From positions 1-16,224 of the forward strand of contig JAIOPA010000007.1 in assembly GCA_021414165.1 (NCBI GenBank): a stretch of DNA of 16,224 bases, read 5' to 3'. Position 1 is the stretch's first letter. Each line of letters starts with the position of its first letter. Under the pieces are notes generated by a model. The model worked only from the letters and a program-made list of their open reading frames with translations, was not told the DNA's origin and made no database searches. Shown piece after piece: positions 7,752 through 14,766 of the stretch. Made by a program: the position numbers and the translations under genes. This DNA comes from Candidatus Eiseniibacteriota bacterium. Lineage in GTDB: Bacteria > Eisenbacteria > RBG-16-71-46.

Positions 7752-9175
7752 GTGTCGCTCAGCACGATCGAGCGGCCGTTGTGTACGGTGTAGAGCGGCA
7801 GCGTGGCGCCCTCGGGCGACACGTCGAGGAACCCGCGCTCGGCGAGCCAGGCGTCGCCCTTGCGCAACGCGTCGGCCACCTCATGTGCGGTGCACGCGCC
7901 GCCATCGACTGCACGCGCGATCGCACGGCCCACCAACCAGCCGCGCGTCCAGACCGAGCCGGCCCGGGTGCCGGTCGCCACGGCGAGTGAGTCGAGCCTC
8001 GAGCGATCGGCCGCAGGCAGGCGCCAGCCGTCATCGATATACGTCACGCCCTCGAGCAACGGCCGCGCGCTGGCGCGGAAGCCCTCGGGGGCCAATGCCG
8101 TGCCGCCGCACATCCGCACGCTCGCACCCTCGGAAGCGAGCGCGCGCACCAGCGGCTCCAGTTCGCGCGCGCTGGCATCGCACATGAGCACGCTGGCGTT
8201 GGAACCCTTGACCGTGCGCGCCAGTGCCGCGATGGCCGCGGGATCCTGCGGCAGCACGTGCTGTGCGATCTCGCGGCCCGTGCGCTCGCGCGCCTCGGCC
8301 GTGAACGCGCTGGCGAACGGCGCGGCCAGGCTGGCGCGCGAGCCCAACACGGCGATCACCGGCGTGGGGCTGCCCTCGCTCATGCGAGTCGCGAGCCTTC
8401 TACCGCGCAGTGCCGCCGAGGGCCCCAACTGGAACACCTGCGGCCCCATGCGGCCGATGCGCTCATCGGTCGCGGTGGGCGAGACGAGCGTATGTCCACT
8501 CACGCGTGCCGCGGTCGCGAGCGACGTGGTGGGCGGGCTCAGGAGTTCGCCCACGATCACGTCGGAGCGCGCGAACAACGACTCGGCCGCCGCGGCCACG
8601 AGCACGGGATCGCTGTCGCCGGTGCCGGCCGAGTCCATGGCGAACGCGAGCGCACCCGGTGCGCGACCGGCATGAAGCCCCTCGAGGAGTGCGGCGCGCA
8701 GCACGGGACCGATGCCTCCGTACTCGCCCAGATCGGGCGTGATCACCGCCACGCGATACACGCTCGCGTAGGGCCGCAGTGCGGCCAGCGATGGCCACAC
8801 GGGCTCGCCCTTGCGTGCGGGCTTCTGCGGAACCGCCAGCGCGCGGCGCGCGAGCAGGCAGTCGCGCAGCGACGTGCGCGCGGGTGCACATTGCGCGAGC
8901 GCCGCATCGAGCAGCACGGGCTCGGCCGAGCCCAACTCGCTCGCGGGCCGGCGCAGCAGCCACACCAGCTCGTTCATGCTGGCGCGCTTGGCCCATTCCG
9001 CCAGGAACCGGTCGCGCGCCGGGTTCGCCACGGTGCGCACGAGCGAGTCGGCCTCGAGCACGCTGCGCGGCGCCACGGCGCGTGCGACAGCGGCCTGCGC
9101 GGACACGGGCAGGCTGAGCGCAGCGCACAGCACGAAGAGAAGGCCGCAACCGCGGGATCGCATGCGCACGGTCAC
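7745..9175 (-). CDS. Periplasmic-binding-protein-fold protein (Peripla_BP_6 / LpoA-like), exported
   Basis: A 476-residue exported protein. The signal peptide is MRSRGCGLLFVLCAALSLPV and cleavage after the first AQA is plausible. An N-terminal region of about 100 residues, probably helical, precedes a type I periplasmic-binding fold. That fold begins VYRVAVITPDLGEYGGIGPV at about residue 139, followed by DVIVGELLSPPTTSLATAARV and HTLVSPTATDERIG. This is the pattern of branched-chain amino acid binding proteins and of LpoA-type penicillin-binding protein activators. It does not sit next to permease genes, so a role other than ABC transport is likely, but the function is unknown. The GTG at 9175 overlaps the upstream gene (GTGA); the ATG at 9163 is an alternative. 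It is the last gene of the ribosomal-protein cluster and ends inside the convergent TonB gene. Confidence 0.75.
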   Translation of the reverse strand: MTVRMRSRGCGLLFVLCAALSLPVSAQAAVARAVAPRSVLEADSLVRTVANPARDRFLAEWAKRASMNELVWLLRRPASELGSAEPVLLDAALAQCAPARTSLRDCLLARRALAVPQKPARKGEPVWPSLAALRPYASVYRVAVITPDLGEYGGIGPVLRAALLEGLHAGRAPGALAFAMDSAGTGDSDPVLVAAAAESLFARSDVIVGELLSPPTTSLATAARVSGHTLVSPTATDERIGRMGPQVFQLGPSAALRGRRLATRMSEGSPTPVIAVLGSRASLAAPFASAFTAEARERTGREIAQHVLPQDPAAIAALARTVKGSNASVLMCDASARELEPLVRALASEGASVRMCGGTALAPEGFRASARPLLEGVTYIDDGWRLPAADRSRLDSLAVATGTRAGSVWTRGWLVGRAIARAVDGGACTAHEVADALRKGDAWLAERGFLDVSPEGATLPLYTVHNGRSIVLSDTQ

Positions 9176-9711
9176 ATCGAGAACTTGCCGAAGTCTTCCG
9201 GGTCGAGGTTCTCGAGGAAGCGGCGCAGTTGCTCGGCCTTCTCCGCTTCGGTGAGCGGCGGAGGTGCGGCCGGCGGCTCGGGATCCTCGGGCTCGTCCTC
9301 GCGCACGGCACCCTGATCGGGCGGCGCCTGCAGCAGCGCCTCGTTCACGAACAATGGTGCCTCGGTGCGCAGCGCGACGGCGATGGAATCGCTGGGCCGC
9401 GCGTCGATCGAGACCACCTCTTGCCCGCGCTCGAGCACGAGCGACGCGTAGTAGGTGCCCTCGCGGAGATCGGCGATCACCACGCGGGCCACACGCGCCT
9501 TGAGGCCATCGACGACCAGCGACAGCAGGTCGTGCGTGAGCGGCCGCGGGAACTCCTCGCGCTTCACGAGCCGCGCGATGGCCTGCGCCTCGCAGGGGCC
9601 CACGAAGATGGGCAATACGCGGATGCCATCGACCTCACGCAGCACGACCACATGCTGCTGGGTCTTGGGCTCGGTCCCGAGTCCGTGAACCCGTGCCTCG
9701 ACGACTTTCAC
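9172..9711 (-). CDS. Bifunctional nuclease family protein (BFN domain, DUF151)
   Basis: A 179-residue cytoplasmic protein with a BFN/DUF151 domain at about 1-135. The family fingerprint is clear: VVLREVDGIRVLPIFVGPCEAQAIA, RPLTHDLLSLVVDGL, YYASLVLERGQEVVSIDARPSDSIAVALR and APLFVNEALL. The name comes from nuclease activity reported for plant relatives; the role of the bacterial proteins is poorly defined. The C-terminus has an acidic, proline-rich linker and a short helix (AEQLRRFLENLDPEDFGKF), as is common in bacterial members. The start is a GTG at 9711 with AGGAG at 9718-9722. It lies 60 bases after the PPIase gene across a strong hairpin, and its stop overlaps the next gene's start (GTGA). 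Confidence 0.9.
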   Translation of the reverse strand: MKVVEARVHGLGTEPKTQQHVVVLREVDGIRVLPIFVGPCEAQAIARLVKREEFPRPLTHDLLSLVVDGLKARVARVVIADLREGTYYASLVLERGQEVVSIDARPSDSIAVALRTEAPLFVNEALLQAPPDQGAVREDEPEDPEPPAAPPPLTEAEKAEQLRRFLENLDPEDFGKFSM

Positions 9712-9717
9712 GCGGTG

Positions 9718-9722
9718 CTCCT
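9718..9722 (-). promoter_or_regulatory. Ribosome binding site of the BFN gene
   Basis: AGGAG on the minus strand, 6 bases before the GTG at 9711. It supports the GTG start. It lies 3 bases from the foot of the hairpin at 9726-9751. Confidence 0.7.
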
Positions 9723-9725
9723 GCT

Positions 9726-9751
9726 GCGCGGGCGCGCGAACGCGCCCGCGC
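9726..9751 (-). promoter_or_regulatory. Perfect 11-bp hairpin between the PPIase and BFN genes
   Basis: GCGCGGGCGCG at 9726-9736 and CGCGCCCGCGC at 9741-9751 are perfectly complementary. In the message they enclose a UUCG loop. There is no U-tract, so full termination is doubtful. The hairpin sits right before the ribosome binding site of the BFN gene and could set its expression or stabilise the upstream message. Confidence 0.55.
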
Positions 9752-9771
9752 CGGATCGTCCATGCTGCGAG

Positions 9772-11037
9772 CTAGTGGCCGTCCTTCGAGGCCGGCTTCT
9801 TGGCACCCGAGGGCGTGGTGTCGCCGTGCAGGAAGTCGGGCACCTCATCGGTGCGCATGTGCTCGACCATCCACTGTGCGGACGACGCCAGCTCCGAGTT
9901 CGGATACTTCTGCAGCAGTTCGCGGAACACGCGCTCGGCTGCGTCGTAGTCCTTGAGCTCCTCGGACTGGATGAAGCCCACCATGAACAGCGCCTGCGGC
10001 GTGACCTCGTCCTGCGGGTACTCGTCCACGATCTGACGGTACATGGCAAGCCGCTCGGTCGCGCCCGGCACGTTCTGGGCTTCCTGGAACATCTCGCGCG
10101 CGCCCTTCTTGGCCGACATCCACTTGTTCACCGCGGCCGAATCGGGCGACACCTTGAACGTGCTCCGGATGCGCGTGAGCTGGTCCTGGTAGTAGCGCTG
10201 CGTGCGCTCCTGCTGCAGCTGGCGCACGATGAAGCTGCGCACCTGGTCAAAATCCCGCACCGACTCCGCGCGGTAGTTCTCGACCTTGATGATGTGCCAG
10301 CCCTTATCGGTCTTGTACGGCCCACCGATCTTGCCCGAGCCCAGCGCCATCGCCGACTCGGCGAGCGCCGGCTGCGAACCGATCCCGGCAAAGCCACCCT
10401 CGCGCGTGGCCGTGCCCAACGAACCGCCCGTGTTGCGCGTGAGCGTGTCCGCCGAATACGTCTTCGCGAGCTTGTCCCAATCCGCACCCTTCGCCTTGGT
10501 GAGCGCCAGCACCTTCTTGGCGTCCGCCTCGGTCTTCGACTGGATGTGACGCAGCGTGACGTTCGCCGGCGTCTTCCACTCGTCCTGGTGCTCGTTGTAG
10601 TAGACCGTGGCCTCGGAATCCGACGGCGCCGGATTCTTGGCCATGACCTCGTTCACCCAGGTACGGATGAGCAGGTCACGCTTCTGCGCCTCGATCTGCA
10701 GCAGCAGATCGGGACGCTTGGTGACCCCGTTCGCCTCGGCGTCCTTGATCCACACCTTCTCCTCGATCATGCGATCGAGGAGCTGCTTGCGGCCCTCGGG
10801 CGTGGAGTACTGCGGACGATACTGTTCGGGCAGCTCCAGGAGACGCGCCGCGAGCATGCGCGGCGTGATCACCTCGGAGCCGATCCGCACGAGCACGAGA
10901 TCGGAGTCGTTCGCGGCCGCCGCAGCGGCCGCGTTCTTCTTGGTGGCGGCGGGCTTGGACTTCGGAGCCGCGCCAGCCACGCCGGCCGTCAACGCGACGA
11001 CGGCCAGCGTCCACGCGAGGAGGCCGAGCCGCTTCAC
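9772..11037 (-). CDS. Periplasmic parvulin-type peptidyl-prolyl isomerase (SurA/PpiC-like) with C-terminal TPR-like region
   Basis: Predicted folding chaperone of the periplasm. Of 421 residues, a signal peptide ends near AGAA (residue 24), followed by a Lys/Ala-rich linker. A SurA_N-like helical segment spans about 45-150 (VLVRIGSEVITPRMLAARL, LLDRMIEEKVWIKDAEANG). A PpiC rotamase domain spans about 155-255, with TLRHIQSKTEADAKKV, TRNTGGSLG and GPYKTDKGWHIIKVE. The C-terminal part (about 325-400) contains a TPR-like pair of helices, with YDAAERVFRELLQKYPNSELA as the clearest repeat. That extra region suggests a protein-binding role such as an outer-membrane-protein chaperone. The start is a GTG at 11037 that overlaps the rplI stop (GTGA). 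Confidence 0.9.
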   Translation of the reverse strand: MKRLGLLAWTLAVVALTAGVAGAAPKSKPAATKKNAAAAAAANDSDLVLVRIGSEVITPRMLAARLLELPEQYRPQYSTPEGRKQLLDRMIEEKVWIKDAEANGVTKRPDLLLQIEAQKRDLLIRTWVNEVMAKNPAPSDSEATVYYNEHQDEWKTPANVTLRHIQSKTEADAKKVLALTKAKGADWDKLAKTYSADTLTRNTGGSLGTATREGGFAGIGSQPALAESAMALGSGKIGGPYKTDKGWHIIKVENYRAESVRDFDQVRSFIVRQLQQERTQRYYQDQLTRIRSTFKVSPDSAAVNKWMSAKKGAREMFQEAQNVPGATERLAMYRQIVDEYPQDEVTPQALFMVGFIQSEELKDYDAAERVFRELLQKYPNSELASSAQWMVEHMRTDEVPDFLHGDTTPSGAKKPASKDGH

Positions 11038-11477
11038 GCGCGCACCACCCAGACCTTGATGGTCGCGGCGACACCGCCGAAGTACTTGACCGTCACGTCG
11101 TAGTTGCCGAGCTGCTTGATGTGCTCCGGCACCTCGATGCGGCGGCGCTCCACCTCGTGACCCGCGGCCTTCAAGGCATCCGCGACGTCGGCGTTGGTGA
11201 TCGAGCCGAACAGCGTGTCCTCGTCGTTCGCCTGCACCGCGATGTTGACCTGCAGACCGTCGATCTTGGCGGCCTCGATCTTGGCAGCGGCGATGAGCTT
11301 GTCGGCGGCGACTTCCTTCTGACGCGCCAGCTCCGTGTACAGGTTCGCAGCCTTCGTCCCCGTGGGGATCGCGAGGCGGCGGGGCAGCAGGAAGTTACGC
11401 GCGAAGCCGGGCTTCACGTTGACCGTGGCGCCCTTCTGGCCCACGCCCTTCAGATCGTCGAGCAGGATGACTTCCAT
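11034..11477 (-). CDS. rplI: 50S ribosomal protein bL9
   Basis: Large-subunit protein that binds 23S rRNA and limits unwanted frame changes by neighbouring ribosomes. At 147 residues it is full length. The N-terminal domain MEVILLDDLKGVGQKG with VNVKPGFARNFLLPRRLA is diagnostic. A long connecting helix (about 45-75) and the C-terminal domain with LFGSITNADVADAL and YDVTVKYFGGV follow. The ATG at 11477 has AGGAG at 11484-11488, which overlaps the stop codon of the upstream DUF2232 gene (TAGGAG). Its own stop overlaps the start of the PPIase gene. Confidence 0.98.
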   Translation of the reverse strand: MEVILLDDLKGVGQKGATVNVKPGFARNFLLPRRLAIPTGTKAANLYTELARQKEVAADKLIAAAKIEAAKIDGLQVNIAVQANDEDTLFGSITNADVADALKAAGHEVERRRIEVPEHIKQLGNYDVTVKYFGGVAATIKVWVVRA

Positions 11478-11486
11478 GGGATTCTC

Positions 11487-12449
11487 CTAGGCCTCCCCGC
11501 GCGGGGACGGCTCGAGACGCCGGTGATCGAGCCACACGTCGGACAGCCCGATCAGGGCCAACGACGGCAGGAACACCGGCAGGGTGAACGCGAACAGGAA
11601 GAGGATCGCGAGCATCACGAACGTGGGCGGGACACCGCGCGCGGCGAGGACCGAGATGACGACCGCGGTCCCTTGCACACTATACCCCAGCACCGATTGC
11701 ACCAGCAGGAACGCTGCCCCCGGATGCCACGTGGCATTCGCGAACAACGCGAGCACGAGCCCCAGGATCAGCGGCACCAACGCCCCATCCGGCAACCGGA
11801 AGCCGGTGAGCAGGGCTTTCGACAGCGGCGGCCAACCGCGCACCGCTGCGGCGCGAGCCGCCAGCGTGCGGCCGGCACCGACCAGCAACACCAGACCGAA
11901 GAACGCCACGTTCGGCAGGAACCACGTCAGCATGCGCACGCGCTCGGCGGGCGCCACCTTGGCGGATTCCTCCATGACGTGACGCCACGATCCCGGTGCA
12001 GCGGGCTCCTTCGCCATGCCCTGGAGCAACTGCTGCTCCTGGACACGCGCCTTGGCCTCGACACGCACGAGCGCATCGTGGAGTCCGGGCAGCACGGGCA
12101 TGACGAACGCACCCAGGAGCAGCGGGAGATGCATCCACGCGCGCTCGCCGAGTCCGGGTCCGCCACCTTCCTCGCGCAGGCCCATCCACGTGCCCGTCGC
12201 TGCCGCGAGCGGCAGCCACAGCACGTGCCAGAGGCGGAGCCCCGAGGCCGGGAACAGCACGGCCAGCGCCGCCGCGACCGCGAGAACACCCGCGAGCGAC
12301 CACGCCACCGCGCCATAGCGCCAGGCCAGCATCAGCGCCGAGCACACGACGACCGGGACCGCGATCCATAACGCGGCCCACGGCCATGGCGTTGCCAGGG
12401 CACCGAGCGAGAGCCCACCCACCAGCAGCACGGCCCGCATCATCGGCAT
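11487..12449 (-). CDS. DUF2232 (YybS-like) multi-pass membrane protein
   Basis: A 320-residue membrane protein of unknown function. The frame is open further upstream into rpsR, but ATG 12449 (MPMMRAVLLVGG) begins at the first hydrophobic segment and leaves a normal 22-base gap after rpsR. The protein has about eight hydrophobic segments. A charged cytoplasmic or periplasmic stretch lies at about 130-175 (VRVEAKARVQEQQLLQG). Next come TWFLPNVAFFGLVLLVGAG and FRLPDGALVPLILGL, typical of DUF2232. Members are often found beside rpsR and rplI, as here, including yybS near rplI in Bacillus. No Shine-Dalgarno sequence is obvious. The stop codon lies inside the rplI ribosome binding site, implying coupling. 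Confidence 0.82.
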   Translation of the reverse strand: MPMMRAVLLVGGLSLGALATPWPWAALWIAVPVVVCSALMLAWRYGAVAWSLAGVLAVAAALAVLFPASGLRLWHVLWLPLAAATGTWMGLREEGGGPGLGERAWMHLPLLLGAFVMPVLPGLHDALVRVEAKARVQEQQLLQGMAKEPAAPGSWRHVMEESAKVAPAERVRMLTWFLPNVAFFGLVLLVGAGRTLAARAAAVRGWPPLSKALLTGFRLPDGALVPLILGLVLALFANATWHPGAAFLLVQSVLGYSVQGTAVVISVLAARGVPPTFVMLAILFLFAFTLPVFLPSLALIGLSDVWLDHRRLEPSPRGEA

Positions 12450-12471
12450 GGCCGACGAGGGGCGTGCCGGT

Positions 12472-12714
12472 TCAGCGATAGAGGTCACTGGTGAACGGCA
12501 CCAGCGCCAGCACGCGGGCGCGCTTGATCGCGGTGGTGAGCTGCTTCTGGTGCATCGAGCACGAGCCCGAGACACGACGCGGCACGATCTTGCCACGGTC
12601 GGTCACGAACCGGCCGAGACGCTTCTCGTCCTTGTAGTCCACGAACGCGACCTTCTCGAGGCACAGCTTGCAGTACTTCTTCTTGACGCCTTTGCCTTCA
12701 CGGTCCTTCGCCAT
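12472..12714 (-). CDS. rpsR: 30S ribosomal protein bS18, zinc-binding form
   Basis: Small-subunit protein that pairs with bS6 on the 16S rRNA platform. It has 80 residues from ATG 12714, chosen because AAGGAG at 12724-12729 precedes it and MAKDREGKGVKKKYCKLC matches the family start. The open frame upstream runs through ssb in another frame and is not coding. Cys15-x2-Cys18 and Cys52-x2-His55 form a likely zinc site, so this is the zinc-containing (C+) version. RGKIVPRRVSGSC and HQKQLTTAIKRARVLALVPF are the rRNA-binding core. It lies 16 bases after ssb. Confidence 0.97.
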   Translation of the reverse strand: MAKDREGKGVKKKYCKLCLEKVAFVDYKDEKRLGRFVTDRGKIVPRRVSGSCSMHQKQLTTAIKRARVLALVPFTSDLYR

Positions 12715-12723
12715 CGCGAACGA

Positions 12724-12729
12724 CTCCTT
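12724..12729 (-). promoter_or_regulatory. Ribosome binding site of rpsR
   Basis: AAGGAG on the minus strand, 9 bases before the ATG at 12714. It decides the start within a frame that stays open for a further 69 codons upstream. Confidence 0.75.
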
Positions 12730-12730
12730 C

Positions 12731-13129
12731 TTATGAGGTTGGATCCTCGGCGGACGCAGGAGCCTCGGTGTCACCGTGGCCTGCGGCCTTCTCGAGGAAG
12801 TGGACCGACTCCGCGCGGATCTCGAGGCTCTGTCGCTTCTCGCCCCGGGCGGTCGCCCACTCCCGCATCTGTAAACGTCCTTCCACCAGCACCGGGCTAC
12901 CCATGTGCAGGTATTGCCCACACACCTCGGCGAGGCGCTGGTAACACATGACCGTCACGTACCCCGTGTGTTCCGCCATCGTGCCCTCGCGGGTGCGATA
13001 ACGCCGGTGGAACGCCAATGGCAACGACGTGATCGCCGTGCCATCCGAGGCGTACCGACGGTCCGGATCCCGCGTGAGCCGTCCCGACAGGACGACCTGA
13101 TTGAGTTCCGGGAGTCTGAGTTCGGCCAT
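12731..13129 (-). CDS. ssb: Single-stranded DNA-binding protein, short form without the acidic C-terminal tip
   Basis: OB-fold protein that coats single-stranded DNA in replication and repair. Of its 132 residues, the OB fold covers about 7-113: LNQVVLSGRLTRDPDRRYASDG, LPLAFHRRYRTREG, YVTVMCYQRLAEVCGQYLHMGSPVLVEGRL and LEIRAESVHFLE. After the fold only about 18 residues remain, ending EAPASAEDPTS. The DDxPF tip through which SSB recruits partner proteins is absent, and no other frame supplies it. The ATG at 13129 has GGGGAGG at 13134-13140. The position between rpsF and rpsR is normal for ssb, and it is also the place of priB in beta- and gammaproteobacteria. This may therefore be a specialised paralogue. 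Confidence 0.93.
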   Translation of the reverse strand: MAELRLPELNQVVLSGRLTRDPDRRYASDGTAITSLPLAFHRRYRTREGTMAEHTGYVTVMCYQRLAEVCGQYLHMGSPVLVEGRLQMREWATARGEKRQSLEIRAESVHFLEKAAGHGDTEAPASAEDPTS

Positions 13130-13159
13130 GGGGCCTCCCCTCGGGGACGAACGGTGTTC

Positions 13160-13513
13160 TTAGTCGCGATCCGAATCCTCGGCCGCGGCCGCAGCCTCGG
13201 CTTCCGGAACGCCCTGCCAGAGCTCCGGCGGAACGTGGACCGTCGTGAGGATGCGCATGACATCCTCCTCGAGGGCCAAGCGACGCTCGAGCTCCTTCAC
13301 CATGACGCCGCCGCCGTTCCACACGATCATCGTGTAGACGCCGTCCCGGCGCTTGCGGACCTCGTAGGCCAAGCGACGCTTGCCCCACTTCTGGACCTCG
13401 ACCACCTCGCCGCCCAGATCCTTCATCCAACCCTGCACCTTGTCGGAGAACTCCTGGGCCTTCACCTCGTCGTAGCTCGGCTCGAGGATGTAGACCGTCT
13501 CGTACTTGGTCAC
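13160..13513 (-). CDS. rpsF: 30S ribosomal protein bS6
   Basis: Small-subunit platform protein, partner of bS18. It has 117 residues from the GTG at 13513, which gives the family start MTKYETVYILEPSYDE and overlaps the pth stop in a GTGA junction. Codons further upstream in the frame are not coding for this gene. GAGG near 13524-13527 is the probable ribosome binding site. Family features are VQKWGKRRLAYEVRKRRDGVYTMIVW and LEEDVMRILTT. The C-terminus is an Ala/Glu/Asp-rich acidic tail (about 104-117). It starts the rpsF-ssb-rpsR block. Confidence 0.97.
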   Translation of the reverse strand: MTKYETVYILEPSYDEVKAQEFSDKVQGWMKDLGGEVVEVQKWGKRRLAYEVRKRRDGVYTMIVWNGGGVMVKELERRLALEEDVMRILTTVHVPPELWQGVPEAEAAAAAEDSDRD

Positions 13514-14094
13514 GTCTCGGATTCCTCTCTGCGCATCCTGCGATTGAACTGATTCATGGCCGCGAGTGCGCCCTCGGCGGCCCACACTTCGGTGCAATCC
13601 GCCGCTCGGCGGATCGCTTCTTCGAGCACCGGAGATTCCTCCGGTGCGAACTCGTCCAGCACATGCTCCTTGAGTGCGGCCGCGTTCTCCGCCGCACCGA
13701 CGCCGATCCTCAGCCGGTCGTAATCCCGGCCGCCGATCACCGCCTCCATGCTCTCGAGCCCCCGGTGTCCGCCGCTCGATCCGCTCGCGCGTACGCGAAG
13801 CAGGCCCAACGCCAGATAGACATCGTCACTCACCACCAGAAGCCCGTCTTCCTGCCCGTTCCTGGCCCGCCACGCGGCGAGCGCTTCACCACTCAAGTTC
13901 ATGAACGTGAGTGGCTGCAGCAGCCCCACCTCGTGACCCGCGATGCGGCAGTGCCGCATGCGGTAGGTCGTGTCGCCGGGCGCCTCGCTCGCGGCATGCC
14001 GCGAGGCGAGTTGGTCGAGTGCCCACCACGCCACGTTGTGCCGTGTGCGTGCGTAACGCTCTCCCGGATTGCCCAGCCCCACCACCAGTCGCAC
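13510..14094 (-). CDS. pth: Peptidyl-tRNA hydrolase
   Basis: Cytoplasmic enzyme that frees tRNA from peptidyl-tRNAs dropped by ribosomes. It has 194 residues, normal length. Visible active-site parts are GLGNPGERYARTRHN with Asn9 and catalytic His19, FMNLSG with Asn66, VVSDD with Asp90, and SSGGHRGL around 107-113. In the last motif most relatives have GGHNGL; here the Asn (114 in E. coli numbering) is Arg111. The GTG at 14094 lies 6 bases after the rplY stop with no strong ribosome binding site, suggesting re-initiation. The stop overlaps the rpsF start. Confidence 0.95.
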   Translation of the reverse strand: MRLVVGLGNPGERYARTRHNVAWWALDQLASRHAASEAPGDTTYRMRHCRIAGHEVGLLQPLTFMNLSGEALAAWRARNGQEDGLLVVSDDVYLALGLLRVRASGSSGGHRGLESMEAVIGGRDYDRLRIGVGAAENAAALKEHVLDEFAPEESPVLEEAIRRAADCTEVWAAEGALAAMNQFNRRMRREESET

Positions 14095-14100
14095 GGCGGG

Positions 14101-14766
14101 TTACTTCTTCTTCGCGTCCTTCGCCTCGGGAGCACCCTCGGCGTCCTTCTTGCCCTTCGCGCCCACGACCTCGGGCTCCGCAGCACCCGCGGCCGGCGTC
14201 GCGACTTCTTCCGCGGCCGGAGCGACGACTGCGGCGACCGTCACATCACCGTCGGTGATGATCGTGAAGCCGTCGACCTTGATGTCGCGCACGTGCAGGT
14301 TCTCGCCGACATTGAGGCCCGTCACATCCACGTCGATGCTCTGCGGGATCGCGGTCGGCAAGCAGCGGACCTCGAGCTCGCGCACGAGGTGCTCCAGGAT
14401 GCCGCCACCGTCCTTGACGCCGATCGGCAGACCGACGAAGTGCACCGCGACCTCGACCTCGATCTGCTCGGTGAGCGAGATGTGCTGGAAGTCGAGATGG
14501 ATGATCTGGCGCGACAGCGGGTGGTACTGAACGTCACGGATCAGCGCCGTCACGTCCTTACCCGCCACGCTCAGATTCACGATCGCGTTCGCGCCCTTGT
14601 GCTGGCGCAGCGCACCCTCGAACTCCTTACCGTCGACCGACACGGGCACCGGCGTCTCATTGTGACCGTAGATGACGCCGGGGATCTGGCCGGCTGCACG
14701 CGCCTTGCGCGCACCGCCCTTGCCCAGCGTCTCGCGGGCCGAACCCTTCAACTGGATGACTGCCAT
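14101..14766 (-). CDS. rplY: 50S ribosomal protein bL25, CTC/TL5 long form
   Basis: Binds 5S rRNA in the large subunit. It has 221 residues. The N-terminal L25 domain covers about 1-95 (GKGGARKARAAGQIPGVIYG, VTALIRDVQYHPLSRQIIHLDFQ). The TL5 C-terminal domain covers about 96-185 (VAVHFVGLPIGVKDGGGILEH, CLPTAIPQSIDVDVTGLNVGE). An Ala/Glu/Lys-rich tail of about 35 residues ends in KDAKKK. The ATG at 14766 has GGAGGT at 14771-14776. Both the ribosome binding site and the first six codons lie inside the end of prs (19-base overlap), so the two are probably translationally coupled. Confidence 0.97.
   Translation of the reverse strand: MAVIQLKGSARETLGKGGARKARAAGQIPGVIYGHNETPVPVSVDGKEFEGALRQHKGANAIVNLSVAGKDVTALIRDVQYHPLSRQIIHLDFQHISLTEQIEVEVAVHFVGLPIGVKDGGGILEHLVRELEVRCLPTAIPQSIDVDVTGLNVGENLHVRDIKVDGFTIITDGDVTVAAVVAPAAEEVATPAAGAAEPEVVGAKGKKDAEGAPEAKDAKKK

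Noticed and set aside
9229..11103. A 624-codon plus-strand open frame opposite the BFN and PPIase genes
   Set aside because: Antisense shadow; the minus strand carries two recognisable proteins with ribosome binding sites, and the plus-strand translation has no recognisable domain.
11121..12371. Plus-strand open frame opposite rplI and DUF2232
   Set aside because: Antisense shadow with low-complexity Arg/His/Gln-rich translation.
12450..12596. Upstream extension of the DUF2232 frame
   Set aside because: It lies within rpsR in another frame and is Arg/Ser-rich; the membrane protein starts at 12449.
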